Part shown: in pieces, positions 17,520-25,842 of the stretch | Layout: every line of letters begins with the position of its first letter | Numbering within the stretch: position 1 is the first letter of the stretch | Assembly: GCF_003121585.1 (NCBI RefSeq) | Contig: NZ_QEOO01000051.1 | Coordinates: 1-64,000, forward strand | Direction of reading: 5' to 3' | Length of the DNA stretch: 64,000 nucleotides | DNA from: Nocardioides speluncae | GTDB lineage: Bacteria; Actinomycetota; Actinomycetes; Propionibacteriales; Nocardioidaceae | The notes under the pieces: generated by a model | Seen by the model: the letters and a program-made list of their open reading frames with translations, nothing else | What the model was told of the DNA's origin: nothing | The model's database searches: none | Translations under genes and position numbers: made by a program

Positions 17520-18215
17520 ATGATGCCTCTTGTGGGAGAGCAGGCAGGGACAACTGAGCGAGAGCCGATCCGGGTGCTGGTGGTCGATGACCAGGAGCTT
17601 TTCCGGAAGGGCTTGACGATGCTCTTGGGCGTGGAGGCCGGCATCGACGTTGTCGGCGAGGCCGGTGACGGCGTAGAGGGTTCGACACTCGCAGCGAGTA
17701 CGGCGCCCGACGTGGTGCTGCTCGACGTCCGGATGCCGAAGCAGTCCGGCATCGAGGCCTGCGTCGCGATCAAGGAGACTGTGCCGTCGGCGAAGATCAT
17801 CATGCTGACGGTCAGCGACGAGGAGGCCGACCTCTACGAGGCGGTCAAGAGCGGGGCCTCGGGCTACCTGCTCAAGGACTCCTCGATCGACGAGGTCGCG
17901 CAGGCGGTCCGGCTGGTGGCCGACGGCCAGTCGCTGATCTCGCCGTCGATGGCGGTCAAGCTGATCGACGAGTTCAAGCAGATGTCGCGGCCCGAGCGGG
18001 ACCAGGTCTCCGGCCTCCGGCTGACCGAGCGCGAGCTCGAGGTGCTGCGGCTGGTCGCGAAGGGCCTCAACAACCGCGAGATCGCCCGCCAGCTGTTCAT
18101 CAGCGAGAACACCGTCAAGAACCACGTGCGCAACATCCTGGAGAAGCTCCAGCTGCACTCGCGCATGGAGGCCGTGATGTACGCGGTCAAGGAGAAGCTG
18201 CTCGACATCCCCTGA
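17520..18215 (+). CDS. Orphan NarL/LuxR-type response regulator
   Basis: 231 residues. The receiver domain has the phospho-site Asp69 (DVVLLDVRMPKQSG) and acidic pair VVDDQELF. The C-terminal LuxR helix-turn-helix is LTERELEVLRLVAKGLNNRE through SENTVKNHVRNIL. No histidine kinase lies beside it. In other actinobacteria (for example Streptomyces) an orphan regulator of this kind stands between hpf and secA, so it belongs to the core block. Two adjacent ATG codons (17520, 17523) are possible starts; no clear ribosome-binding site. Confidence 0.85.
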   Translation: MMPLVGEQAGTTEREPIRVLVVDDQELFRKGLTMLLGVEAGIDVVGEAGDGVEGSTLAASTAPDVVLLDVRMPKQSGIEACVAIKETVPSAKIIMLTVSDEEADLYEAVKSGASGYLLKDSSIDEVAQAVRLVADGQSLISPSMAVKLIDEFKQMSRPERDQVSGLRLTERELEVLRLVAKGLNNREIARQLFISENTVKNHVRNILEKLQLHSRMEAVMYAVKEKLLDIP

Positions 18216-18237
18216 CCGGGCGTCGTTGCGGCCGGCC

Positions 18238-18804
18238 TCAGCCGGGCCGCTCCCAGGCCAGGCTTCCGGAGCGTAGGTCGGCGACCAGGCCGGCCACCCA
18301 GGCTCGCTCAGCCGTGGCCATCGCGCGCTTGTACTCGTCCTCGACGAGAAAGACCCGCGGCAGCCCCAGCTCCTTGCCGACCGTCTCCGGGTCGGGCTGG
18401 GCGAGTACGGCGTCGAGCTCGGCGATTCGCTCGGCCAGCAGCTCGGCGGTTCGGGCCGGGGTGAGCAGGGCGACGAAGGCCAGGGCCGCGGGGAACTCCG
18501 GGTACTCGTTGCGCGGGCGCCCCAGCATCTCGCCGAGCCAGGCGTAGAGCGTCTCCCGGCCGGCGCCGGTGATCTCGTAGACGGTCTTCCCGCCCTGGCC
18601 GCCGTCCTCGGCAACCGCGATCAGCTGGTGCCGCTGCAGCCGGTCCAGCACCTGGTAGACGCTGTTCCGGGAGCCGACATTGACCACACTGTCCTGGGCG
18701 CGCTCGCGGATCAGCTGCTGCATCCGGTAGGCGTGCATCGCCGCCTCCTCCAACAGTGCGAGCAGCACCATCGCCAGCGGTGAGCGACGCAGTACAGCGG
18801 GCAT
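18238..18804 (-). CDS. PadR-family transcriptional regulator
   Basis: 188 residues. The N-terminal winged helix (SPLAMVLLALLEEAAMHAYR, then SVYQVLDRLQRHQLIAVAED) is typical of PadR, and a C-terminal helical dimerisation part follows (residues about 100-180). Divergent from an FAD monooxygenase, with nested GTCATA half-sites between them, so it likely represses that gene. The 3' end contains an imperfect hairpin (GCGGCCGGC...GCCGGGCCGC) near the convergent response-regulator stop. Confidence 0.88.
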   Translation of the reverse strand: MPAVLRRSPLAMVLLALLEEAAMHAYRMQQLIRERAQDSVVNVGSRNSVYQVLDRLQRHQLIAVAEDGGQGGKTVYEITGAGRETLYAWLGEMLGRPRNEYPEFPAALAFVALLTPARTAELLAERIAELDAVLAQPDPETVGKELGLPRVFLVEDEYKRAMATAERAWVAGLVADLRSGSLAWERPG

Positions 18805-18830
18805 CCGGCAACCTCCACGAGAATCGACCT

Positions 18831-18870
18831 TGACTAGTCATAGTATAGGGAGTCATATTATGACTATGAC
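18831..18870. promoter_or_regulatory. Nested palindromes, likely PadR operator
   Basis: An A/T-rich patch with four GTCA half-sites: TGACTAGTCA (18831-18840, perfect), GTCATATTATGAC (18852-18864, perfect around one base), and GTCATAGT (18838-18845) facing ACTATGAC (18863-18870). It includes the monooxygenase ribosome-binding site (AGGGAG 18847-18852) and start codon, so occupancy would block expression of that gene. Confidence 0.65.
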
Positions 18871-20077
18871 GAAAGCATTGATCATCGGAGGCGGGATCGC
18901 CGGACCGGCAACCGCCATTGCGCTTCAGAAGGCCGGCCTGGAGCCGGTCGTGTTCGAGCAGTACGCCGCATCCGCCGAGGGCCTCGGCGTGTTCCTCACG
19001 CTCGGCTCAAACGGCATCGACGCGCTGCGCACCCTCGGCGCGGACCGCAAGGCGCTGGCAACGGGCTTCCCGACGCCGGGCATCCACCTACGCAGCTACA
19101 CGGGCAAGCCGCTCGGTGTCAGCCGGGTCGGCACCGAGCTTGCCGACGGCACCACCAGCCGGACCATGCGCCGCTCCGACCTGTACGCCGCCCTGCGGGC
19201 CGAGGCGGTCGAGCGCGGACTGCGGATCGAGGGTGGCAAGCGGCTGGTGGACGCGAGGCCGTCCGGCGACGGCGTGGTCGCGAGGTTCGCCGACGGCTCC
19301 GAGGAGTACGGCGACCTTCTGGTCGGCTGTGACGGTCTGCACTCGGTGGTCCGGACCCTGATCGACCCGGCCGCGCCGGCTCCGTCGTACACCGGGCTGG
19401 TGGGTCTCGGCGGCTACGCCCGTGGCGTCGCGGTCGACGCCGAGCCGGGGAGCTACCAGATGATCTTCGGCCGCCGCGGCTTCTTCGGGTACGCCGTGGC
19501 GCCGGACGACGAGGTCTGGTGGTTCGCCAATGTGCCGCGACCGGACGAGCCGGCCCGCGGTGAGGTCGAGGCGATCGGCGCGGACGAGTGGCGGCGTACC
19601 CTCGGCGACCTGTTCGCCGACGACGAGGGCCCGGCAGCCGAGCTGGTCGCGGCCAGCGAGCAGATCGTCACCGCCACCCCGATGCACACGCTCGCCCACC
19701 TGCCGGCCTGGCACAACGACCGGATGGTGGTGCTGGGCGATGCCGCGCACGCGCCGTCCCCGAGCTCGGGTCAGGGCGCCTCGCTGTCGATCGAGGACGC
19801 GGTGGTGCTGGCCCAGAGCCTGCGTGACCAGCCGGATCGCGCGAGCGCGCTGGCCAGGTTCGAGGCGCTCCGGCGACCCCGCGTCGAGAAGATCATCAAG
19901 CAGGCCGCGCGGGTCAACAGCAGCAAGGCCGCGACCGGTCTGTCGCGGGTGCTACGCGACCTGATGCTTCCGGTCGTCGTGCGGCTGGCCGGTAACGCCC
20001 AGAACTGGGTCTACGACTTTCACCTCGACTGGACCGACGACGGCAGCACGCACGCGGCATCGAGTCCGAGCACGTGA
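18860..20077 (+). CDS. FAD-dependent monooxygenase (PHBH/TetX-like)
   Basis: 405 residues from ATG 18860, 7 nt after AGGGAG. The FAD site ALIIGGGIAGPATAIALQKA is at the N-terminus. The DG motif is DLLVGCDGLHSVVR, and the second FAD motif VVLGDAAHAPSPSSGQGASL lies at about residues 292-311. This is the group A flavoprotein hydroxylase family, which hydroxylates aromatics, polyketides or antibiotics. Control by the adjacent PadR suggests a phenolic or drug-like inducer. The 3' end overlaps the convergent CMD gene by 58 bp. Confidence 0.88.
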   Translation: MTMTKALIIGGGIAGPATAIALQKAGLEPVVFEQYAASAEGLGVFLTLGSNGIDALRTLGADRKALATGFPTPGIHLRSYTGKPLGVSRVGTELADGTTSRTMRRSDLYAALRAEAVERGLRIEGGKRLVDARPSGDGVVARFADGSEEYGDLLVGCDGLHSVVRTLIDPAAPAPSYTGLVGLGGYARGVAVDAEPGSYQMIFGRRGFFGYAVAPDDEVWWFANVPRPDEPARGEVEAIGADEWRRTLGDLFADDEGPAAELVAASEQIVTATPMHTLAHLPAWHNDRMVVLGDAAHAPSPSSGQGASLSIEDAVVLAQSLRDQPDRASALARFEALRRPRVEKIIKQAARVNSSKAATGLSRVLRDLMLPVVVRLAGNAQNWVYDFHLDWTDDGSTHAASSPST

Positions 20078-20511
20078 TTGAGCCGCCCGAACGCCAGCCA
20101 CGAGCCCAGGCACATCGTGAGCTCGACGATGTCCCGCTCGGAGTAGTGCTGCTTCATCCGCGCCCAGAAGTCCTCGTCCAGGGCGTGGTGGTCCAGCGCG
20201 TACCGCTCGGCGTACTCGGCGGCCAGCCGGGTGCGGTCGTCGAAGTCCGGCGTCGTCCGCCAGTCGAGTACGGCGTCGGCGAAGCTCTCCTCGACCTTCT
20301 CGCCGTCGCGGTCGGTGCGCCAGTCCAGGCAGAACAGACAGCCGTTGACCTGCGCGATCCGCAGCCGCGCGGCCTCGAACTCGCGCAGCCCGAGCGTGCT
20401 GTGGGAGTAGACGTTGAGGGCGAGGTTGGCGGCGGCCGGGCCGATGCCGGGCACCAGGTCGCCCCACACCCAGCCGATCGGGTCCTTGCCGTCGGGTACG
20501 TCGATGATCAT
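20020..20511 (-). CDS. Carboxymuconolactone decarboxylase-family (AhpD-like) protein
   Basis: 163 residues. It carries the CxxC motif of AhpD-like members within VNGCLFCLDWRTD (about residues 55-67), with a downstream His/Glu-containing helix (HYSERDIVELTMCLGSWLAF). Members include peroxidase partners and gamma-carboxymuconolactone decarboxylases. Last gene of the cholesterol oxidase operon; its ATG overlaps the upstream stop as ATGA (20508-20511). Its C-terminus overlaps the monooxygenase gene on the other strand. Confidence 0.8.
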   Translation of the reverse strand: MIIDVPDGKDPIGWVWGDLVPGIGPAAANLALNVYSHSTLGLREFEAARLRIAQVNGCLFCLDWRTDRDGEKVEESFADAVLDWRTTPDFDDRTRLAAEYAERYALDHHALDEDFWARMKQHYSERDIVELTMCLGSWLAFGRLNHVLGLDAACVLPSSVQSR

Positions 20512-21581
20512 GAGCCCAGTCTTCCTGTCGCCGGTCGCAGCGGGACGTCGAAGGCGTCGTACACGCCCGGCTTGGCGTCGACCAGCCAGTCGATGGCGTT
20601 GACCAGGCGGCCGACTGCGGTGGCGTTGCCGCCCGCTGCGGCGTTGCCGCCCTCGTCGGTCGCCTCCAGGGTGACCTCGATCCGGGGCCTGCCCTCGAGG
20701 ATCACCCGGTGCGCGCCGACGCCGTTGTAGGGCTGCGGCCAGTCGGGGGCGCAGCTCGGGTGAATCCGGGTGACGTGCTCGATCACGATCCGCGGCTCGC
20801 CGTCGACGATGCCCTGCACCTCGAACCGGATCGCACCCTGGGTGCCGGCCTCGAACTCGCCCATCAGCTCGGTGGTCACCGTCTTCTCCAGCGGCAGCCG
20901 AGCCACCGTCTCGCGGATCTCCTCGACCTCCACGCCGAGCGCCCGGGCGATCATCCGCACCTGCCCGCCCCAGACCATGGTCGGGATGGTGGGCGCGGTC
21001 ATCAGCGGCTCGTAGTCCATCGGCTGACCCATGCCGATCAGGTAGCGCACCGAGTCGGGGGCGTCGTACGTCGAGTAGTCGAAGATCTCCTGGCAGCGGA
21101 CCAGGTCGATCTCACTCGCCACGCCAGTGATCAGCGCCGGGAGTACGTCGTTGCCCCAGCCCGGGTCGACGCCGGACACGAACAGCGACCCGCCGCCCTG
21201 CTCGACTGCCGCCTGCAGCGGCTCCAGCGTCTCCGGCGCCGCGTTACGCGGGTCGTACAGCGCGTAGAGCGAAGGAGTCACCACGACGCACCCCACCTCG
21301 ACGGCCCGGAGTACGTCGGTGAAGGCGTCCTGCTCGCGGCCGTCGCCGGTCACGGCGTACACCAGTGCGCGCGGTCCGGCCGTCAGCACCGCGGTGAGAT
21401 CGTCGGTGGCGGCCACGCCGAGCGACCGCCCGAGGTCCGCGATCTCGCCGGCGTCACGGCCGACCAGCTCCGGGTTGCGGACCACGACCGCGACCAGCTC
21501 GAGTTGCGGGTTGGCGTGCACCGCGCGGATCGCGGCGCGGCCGACGTTGCCGGTGCCCCAGACAGCGGTGGGGATGGTCAC
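20508..21581 (-). CDS. NAD(P)-binding reductase, dihydrodipicolinate-reductase-like
   Basis: 357 residues, GTG start overlapping the cholesterol oxidase stop (GTGA, 21578-21581). N-terminal Rossmann motif TAVWGTGNVGRAAIRAV. The C-terminal domain resembles 2,4-diaminopentanoate dehydrogenase or dihydrodipicolinate-reductase-like proteins that are common in actinobacterial lipid and steroid gene sets. Reaction not known. Middle gene of a three-gene coupled operon. Confidence 0.75.
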   Translation of the reverse strand: MTIPTAVWGTGNVGRAAIRAVHANPQLELVAVVVRNPELVGRDAGEIADLGRSLGVAATDDLTAVLTAGPRALVYAVTGDGREQDAFTDVLRAVEVGCVVVTPSLYALYDPRNAAPETLEPLQAAVEQGGGSLFVSGVDPGWGNDVLPALITGVASEIDLVRCQEIFDYSTYDAPDSVRYLIGMGQPMDYEPLMTAPTIPTMVWGGQVRMIARALGVEVEEIRETVARLPLEKTVTTELMGEFEAGTQGAIRFEVQGIVDGEPRIVIEHVTRIHPSCAPDWPQPYNGVGAHRVILEGRPRIEVTLEATDEGGNAAAGGNATAVGRLVNAIDWLVDAKPGVYDAFDVPLRPATGRLGS

Positions 21582-23182
21582 AGATCAGCCTCCAGGATCT
21601 TGGCGATGTTGCGCTCCGCGAGCGCGGTGATGGTGACGTACGGGTTGACGGTGGCGGCGCCGGGAATCAGCGCGCCGTCCATGACGTAGAGGCCGGGGTA
21701 GCCCGAGAGCCGGCCGTAGTTGTCGGTGGCCTTGCCGAGCACAGCGCCGCCGAGCGGGTGGTAGGTGAGCCCGTCGCCCCAGATCTTGTAGCTGCCGAAC
21801 AGGTCGGTGCGGTAGATCGTGCCCTCCCTGCTGTTGATCTTGTCGAAGATCGTCTTCGCGGCGTTGATCGAGGTCTGCTTCCACGCGGTCTGCCAGTTCA
21901 GGTCGACCTTGCTGGTGGTCGGGTTCCAGCTGAACTGCGCGCGCTGGCTGGTCTTGGTGATCGACAGGTAGAACGACGCGTAGGTCTCGATGCCGGTCGG
22001 CAGCGGCGCGACCTCGGCGAAGGCGCCGCCGGCGTCCCAGTTGTCGATGCCGAGAGTCGGGATCGTCGACTGGAGGGCGCCGGTCGGGTCCCACATGTGG
22101 TTGGCGCGTCCGCACATCACATTGCCGTTGTCGCCCCAGTTCTTGCCGACCTCGTCGTTGAGGGCTGGCAGCACGCCGGTCGCCTTGAGCTGGGTGAGCA
22201 GCTTGCTGGTGCCGACGCTGCCGGCGGCGAAGAAGACCTTGTCGGCGACGACCTCCTTGGTGGTGACCACGGCGCCCGAGGTGTCGAGCTGCTCGATGGT
22301 CACGGCGTACCCGCCGCCGGCCGCGGGACGCACGGACGTGACCCGGTGCAGGGTCGAGACAGTGACCCGGCCGGTGGCCGCGGCCCGGGCGAGATAGGTC
22401 TTCTGTAGTGACTTCTTGCCGGCGTTGTTGCCGAACAGGATCTCCTGGTCCAGCGCCGACTTCGGCACCTCGCCGGCCGCCTCGCGCCGCATGTAGTCCC
22501 AGTCGTAGACGTTCGGCACGAACAGCCACGGGAAGCCGGAGCGCTGGGCGTGCTTCCGGCCGACCCGGCTGAACTGGTACGCCGGCGCCGCCTCCCACCA
22601 CGCCGGGTCGACCAGCGCGACGCCGAGTCCCGCGTTGGCGCGCGGGTAGTAGACGCCGTACATCTCGTCCGGGTCGACGGTCGGCAGGATCTGGGCGAAC
22701 CGGGAACGCAGCGGGGTCACCGACATGCCGCCGTTGACCAGCGAGCCGCCGCCGAGGCCGCGGCCCTGGTAGACGGTGATGCCGCCGAACTCCTCGGCGT
22801 CCAGGATCCCGGTGTGCCGCGGGATGTCCCGGTCGATCGAGGCGCCCAGGAAGTGGCTGATCGGCTGCTTGGTGCGGGTGCGCAGCCAGAACGACCGGTG
22901 GTCGGGTGCGGTGGTCTTGCAGAAGATCTTGCCGTCGGCGCCGGGGGTGTCCCAGGCCATGCCGAGCTCGACCAGCTGTACGTCGACTCCGGCCTCGGCC
23001 AGCCGCAGCGCCGTCACCGAGCCGCCGTACCCGGAGCCGATCACCAGAGCCGGGACGTGGACGGCGTCCTGAATCGCAGCGGTCGTGGCTGTTGTTGCGG
23101 TGGCGCGGTCCGGAAGTAGGGCCAGGCCGAGGGTGGCGCTGGCTCCGACCAAGAATCCGCGGCGAGACAGGTCATCGGTCAT
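21578..23182 (-). CDS. Cholesterol oxidase (GMC oxidoreductase, class I)
   Basis: 534 residues. A twin-arginine signal (LSRRGFLVGASATLGLAL) predicts Tat export. FAD site VIGSGYGGSVTALRLAEAG starts at about residue 48. Hallmarks of Streptomyces/Brevibacterium class I cholesterol oxidase are present: DNGNVMCGRANHMWDPTG, GIETYASFYL (Glu), YHPLGG (catalytic His) and TVNPYVTI (Asn). It oxidises 3-beta-hydroxysterols to 3-keto-4-ene steroids with release of peroxide. It heads a three-gene operon with two KstR-like boxes over its promoter. Confidence 0.92.
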   Translation of the reverse strand: MTDDLSRRGFLVGASATLGLALLPDRATATTATTAAIQDAVHVPALVIGSGYGGSVTALRLAEAGVDVQLVELGMAWDTPGADGKIFCKTTAPDHRSFWLRTRTKQPISHFLGASIDRDIPRHTGILDAEEFGGITVYQGRGLGGGSLVNGGMSVTPLRSRFAQILPTVDPDEMYGVYYPRANAGLGVALVDPAWWEAAPAYQFSRVGRKHAQRSGFPWLFVPNVYDWDYMRREAAGEVPKSALDQEILFGNNAGKKSLQKTYLARAAATGRVTVSTLHRVTSVRPAAGGGYAVTIEQLDTSGAVVTTKEVVADKVFFAAGSVGTSKLLTQLKATGVLPALNDEVGKNWGDNGNVMCGRANHMWDPTGALQSTIPTLGIDNWDAGGAFAEVAPLPTGIETYASFYLSITKTSQRAQFSWNPTTSKVDLNWQTAWKQTSINAAKTIFDKINSREGTIYRTDLFGSYKIWGDGLTYHPLGGAVLGKATDNYGRLSGYPGLYVMDGALIPGAATVNPYVTITALAERNIAKILEADL

Positions 23183-23203
23183 CGCTACTCCCCTCCCAAG
23201 AAG

Positions 23204-23252
23204 TAGAACACGTTATAGAACAAGTTATAGCGGGGAGTGTGACGGTTGTCAC
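23204..23252 (-). promoter_or_regulatory. Cholesterol oxidase promoter with two KstR-like boxes
   Basis: Two 14-bp sites fit the published KstR consensus TNNAACNNGTTNNA: TAGAACACGTTATA (23204-23217) and TAGAACAAGTTATA (23216-23229), centres 12 bp apart. On the minus strand a promoter is visible: GTGACA (23252-23247), a 17-bp spacer, then TATAAC (23229-23224), so box two covers the -10. A separate palindrome GGTCAATTGACC lies at 23254-23265. No KstR gene is in this window; the regulator must be encoded elsewhere. Confidence 0.8.
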
Positions 23253-23325
23253 TGGTCAATTGACCCGGACGCCTGACAAATCTCGTGGTGACCGAATGTC
23301 GGTGGCGCCGGATAGCGTCTCGGTC

Positions 23326-24522
23326 ATGCAGACACTGTCCCGGGCGCAGGCGCGGCGGGTGGCTCTGGCCGCGCAGGGCTTCCTCGATCCACGACACACC
23401 ACGCCGACGATGCGGACCTTCAACCGCACGCTCACCCGCACCGGTGTGCTCCAGGTCGACTCGGTCAACGTGCTGCAGCGCGCCCACTACATGCCGCTGT
23501 TCTCGCGGATGGGCCCGTACGACGTCAGCATGCTGACCCGGGCCTCGGAGAAGTCGCCGCGCAAGCTCGTGGAGTACTGGGCGCACGTCCAGGCGTTCAT
23601 GCCGGTCGACCTCTGGCCGGTGATGCAGCACCGGATGGCGTCGTACCGTCCCGAGCGCGGCAAGTGGGTGAAGGCGATCAACGTCGAACTCGACGAGAAG
23701 GTGCTCGCCGCGGTCCGCGAGCTGGGCGCGAGCACCGCGCGCGAGCTCGAGTCGCACCTCGGCGGTGGCGCGCCGAGGGACAAGAAGCACTGGGGCTGGA
23801 ACTGGTCCGACAGCCGGAAGACGCTCGACTTCCTCTACATGGTCGGCGACCTGGCGATCGCCGGCCGCAACAGCCAGTTCGAGGTGCTGTACGACGTGCC
23901 CGAGCGGGTGCTGCCGCGCGAGATCCTCGAGCGGCCCACGCCCAGCGTCGCGGACGCCGACCGAGAGCTGGTGCGGCGTGCGGCCGCCTCCCACGGGGTG
24001 GCCACGATCCAGTGCCTGCGCGACTACTACCGGCAGTCGGTGGCCGCGGTGAAGCCAGCCATCGACGACCTGGTCGAGTCCGGCGAGCTGATCCCGGTGC
24101 GGATCGACGGCTGGGCGCGACCGGCGTACCTGCATCGTGACGCGCGGCTACCGCGCCGGGTCCGGGCGCGCGCGCTGCTCAGCCCGTTCGACCCGATCTG
24201 CTGGGAGCGGACCCGCGCCGAGCAGCTGTTCGACTTCCACTACCGGATCGAGATCTACACGCCGCCGGACAAGCGGATCTACGGCTATTACGTGCTGCCG
24301 TTCCTGCTCGGCGACCAGATCGTGGGCCGGGTCGACCTCAAGGCCGACCGCCCCGGCCGGCGGCTGCTGGTCCGCGGGGCGTACGCCGAGGAGCACGCAC
24401 CGCCCGAGACGGTCCCGGAGCTGGCCGAGGAGCTGCGCGACCTGGCCGGCTGGCTCGACCTCGACGATGTCGTGGTCGAGCCCCGCGGCGACCTCGCGCC
24501 CGCGCTGGCTGCGATGGTATAG
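23326..24522 (+). CDS. Winged-helix DNA-binding protein, YcaQ/AlkZ-like
   Basis: 398 residues from ATG 23326 (MQTLSRAQARRVALAAQGFL), the usual start of the HTH_42/YcaQ family. Conserved features include QVDSVNVLQRAHYMPLFSR and a C-terminal YRIEIYTPPDKRIYGYYVLP segment. Relatives AlkZ and YcaQ are DNA glycosylases for bulky alkyl or crosslinked bases. TAGCGT at 23313-23318 is 7 nt upstream, suggesting a leaderless transcript; an in-frame ATG at 23296 is an alternative. Its stop lies inside the vapB operator-like palindrome. Confidence 0.82.
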   Translation: MQTLSRAQARRVALAAQGFLDPRHTTPTMRTFNRTLTRTGVLQVDSVNVLQRAHYMPLFSRMGPYDVSMLTRASEKSPRKLVEYWAHVQAFMPVDLWPVMQHRMASYRPERGKWVKAINVELDEKVLAAVRELGASTARELESHLGGGAPRDKKHWGWNWSDSRKTLDFLYMVGDLAIAGRNSQFEVLYDVPERVLPREILERPTPSVADADRELVRRAAASHGVATIQCLRDYYRQSVAAVKPAIDDLVESGELIPVRIDGWARPAYLHRDARLPRRVRARALLSPFDPICWERTRAEQLFDFHYRIEIYTPPDKRIYGYYVLPFLLGDQIVGRVDLKADRPGRRLLVRGAYAEEHAPPETVPELAEELRDLAGWLDLDDVVVEPRGDLAPALAAMV

Positions 24523-24535
24523 AAGTACTATTATA
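24518..24535. promoter_or_regulatory. A/T-rich palindrome before the toxin-antitoxin pair
   Basis: TATAGAAGTACTATTATA is an 18-bp palindrome with two mismatched pairs, centred on AGTACT, overlapping the YcaQ stop and touching the antitoxin ATG. Its low G+C stands out. Such sites usually bind the VapBC complex for autoregulation; here that is inferred. TACTAT (24526-24531) may be the -10. Confidence 0.55.
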
Positions 24536-24813
24536 TGGCCATGGCAAAGGAGAAGGTCACGTTGACGCTCGATGCCGAGAGCCTCGCGGCGCTGCGCTCG
24601 CTGGTCGGGTCCCGGAGTCTGTCCTCGACCATCGATGCTGCTGTCGCCAAGCACCTTGCTCATCTCCGACACATGGCCGCCGTGGACGAATGGCTGGCCG
24701 AGATGGAGGAGAAGCATGGGGCCGTGCCTCAGGAGACCCTGGAGTGGGCGGCGCAGATCTTCGACAGCTGGGAAGTGGGCAAGCCTGCCGCTGCCGGCCG
24801 TGAGGCCGTCTGA
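24535..24813 (+). CDS. Antitoxin, ribbon-helix-helix type (VapB-like)
   Basis: 92 residues. The N-terminus (KEKVTLTLDAESLAALRSLV) has the beta-strand then helix pattern of ribbon-helix-helix DNA-binding antitoxins. The C-terminal half is acidic and probably wraps the toxin. Its TGA overlaps the toxin ATG by one base (24813). ATG 24541 (MAKEKVTL) is an alternative start. Expected to neutralise the downstream PIN toxin and repress the operon. Confidence 0.75.
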   Translation: MAMAKEKVTLTLDAESLAALRSLVGSRSLSSTIDAAVAKHLAHLRHMAAVDEWLAEMEEKHGAVPQETLEWAAQIFDSWEVGKPAAAGREAV

Positions 24814-25220
24814 TGCTGCTTCTCGACAGCGAGGCACTGTCGGCGGTCGCCCATGGCCCGGCCGTTCGGCGTGACCGCGTTCGCGCCTTGATCGCACAGG
24901 CGCGGGACCGTGAGTACTCAGTCGCCACCGTCTCCGCGGTGCTCGCCGAGGTGGTTCGGGGTCGATCTGCCGACGCTGCTGTCTTCAGTGGCCTCAGGCG
25001 CGAGCGGGTGACGGTTCACCCCGTGGACTCGCGCGTCGGGGTTCGGGCAGGACAACTGCTCGGCGCGGCCGGGTCCGGCTCGGAGTTGGCGATCGACGCG
25101 TTCTTGGTGGCCGTCGCCGACCTTGCCGGCGGGGCGGTCGTCGCCACTGTCGATGTGACGGACCTGTCGGCTCTCGCCGCCCAGACCGACCGGGTCACGA
25201 TCGCCCCGATTCAGCCCTAG
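24813..25220 (+). CDS. PIN-domain toxin (VapC-like ribonuclease)
   Basis: 135 residues. The acidic active-site set of PIN nucleases is present: Asp5 (LLLDSEAL), Glu46 (VLAEVV), Asp95 (AIDAFLVA) and Asp114 (TVDVTDL). PIN toxins cleave tRNA or rRNA. Paired with the upstream antitoxin by one-base overlap. The pair lies in the accessory insert between the hpf and secA blocks. Confidence 0.85.
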   Translation: MLLLDSEALSAVAHGPAVRRDRVRALIAQARDREYSVATVSAVLAEVVRGRSADAAVFSGLRRERVTVHPVDSRVGVRAGQLLGAAGSGSELAIDAFLVAVADLAGGAVVATVDVTDLSALAAQTDRVTIAPIQP

Positions 25221-25266
25221 CCGGAAGCCTTGCCAGCGCGACCTGGCACCGCCTCTCGCAGGTGCT

Positions 25267-25842
25267 CTAGTCGCCGAGGATCGCGGTGAGCTCGACGGCG
25301 AGGTCGGGGAACGCGAGCGGTGTGACGGTGTCGCCGCGGCGCAGCGTCTGAATCTCGGTGTAGGCCGAGCCTGCGGGCGCGCGGTGGACGTGTACGGCCG
25401 CGCCCGCGAGGTCGACCAGCCAGACCTCGGTGATGCCGGCGGCGGCGTACAAAGGCACCTTGACGCCGCGGTCGACCGCGAGAGACGAGTCCGCCACCTC
25501 GATCACCAGAAGGGCGTCGTCCGGGCCCGGGTGCCCGGCCGTGTAGTCGTCGGACCGCGGGCGGGCGACGACCAGGTCTGGCTCAGGCTCGGAGTGTGCA
25601 GACAGCCGCAGTGGATCTTGCACGCCTACGATCGCGGCTTCGCCCAGGGCGGTAACGAGCAGGCGGTTCAGCCTCTTGACAACGCCAGCATGTGGCGGCC
25701 CGATGGGCGTCATCACAACAATCTCTCCGTCAAGCAGCTCCACCCGGTCGTCCTCGCGCAGCACACCGGTCCGCGCCATCGCTTCGTACTCGGCGACGGT
25801 GAAGCGGCGGCGCGGCAACTCGATCGAGGCCTGGGTGCTCAC
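25267..25842 (-). CDS. Uma2-family (DUF820) PD-(D/E)XK nuclease-like protein
   Basis: 191 residues from GTG 25842 (STQASIELPRRRFTVAEYEA). The family core is seen as DDRVELLDGEIVVMTPIGPPH, then PEPDLVVARP and LLVIEVADSSLAVDRGVKV, giving the E...PD...ExxxS/K pattern of the Uma2/restriction-endonuclease-like fold. Function in bacteria is unknown. The frame continues upstream without a good start, so GTG 25842 is preferred. Confidence 0.82.
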   Translation of the reverse strand: MSTQASIELPRRRFTVAEYEAMARTGVLREDDRVELLDGEIVVMTPIGPPHAGVVKRLNRLLVTALGEAAIVGVQDPLRLSAHSEPEPDLVVARPRSDDYTAGHPGPDDALLVIEVADSSLAVDRGVKVPLYAAAGITEVWLVDLAGAAVHVHRAPAGSAYTEIQTLRRGDTVTPLAFPDLAVELTAILGD

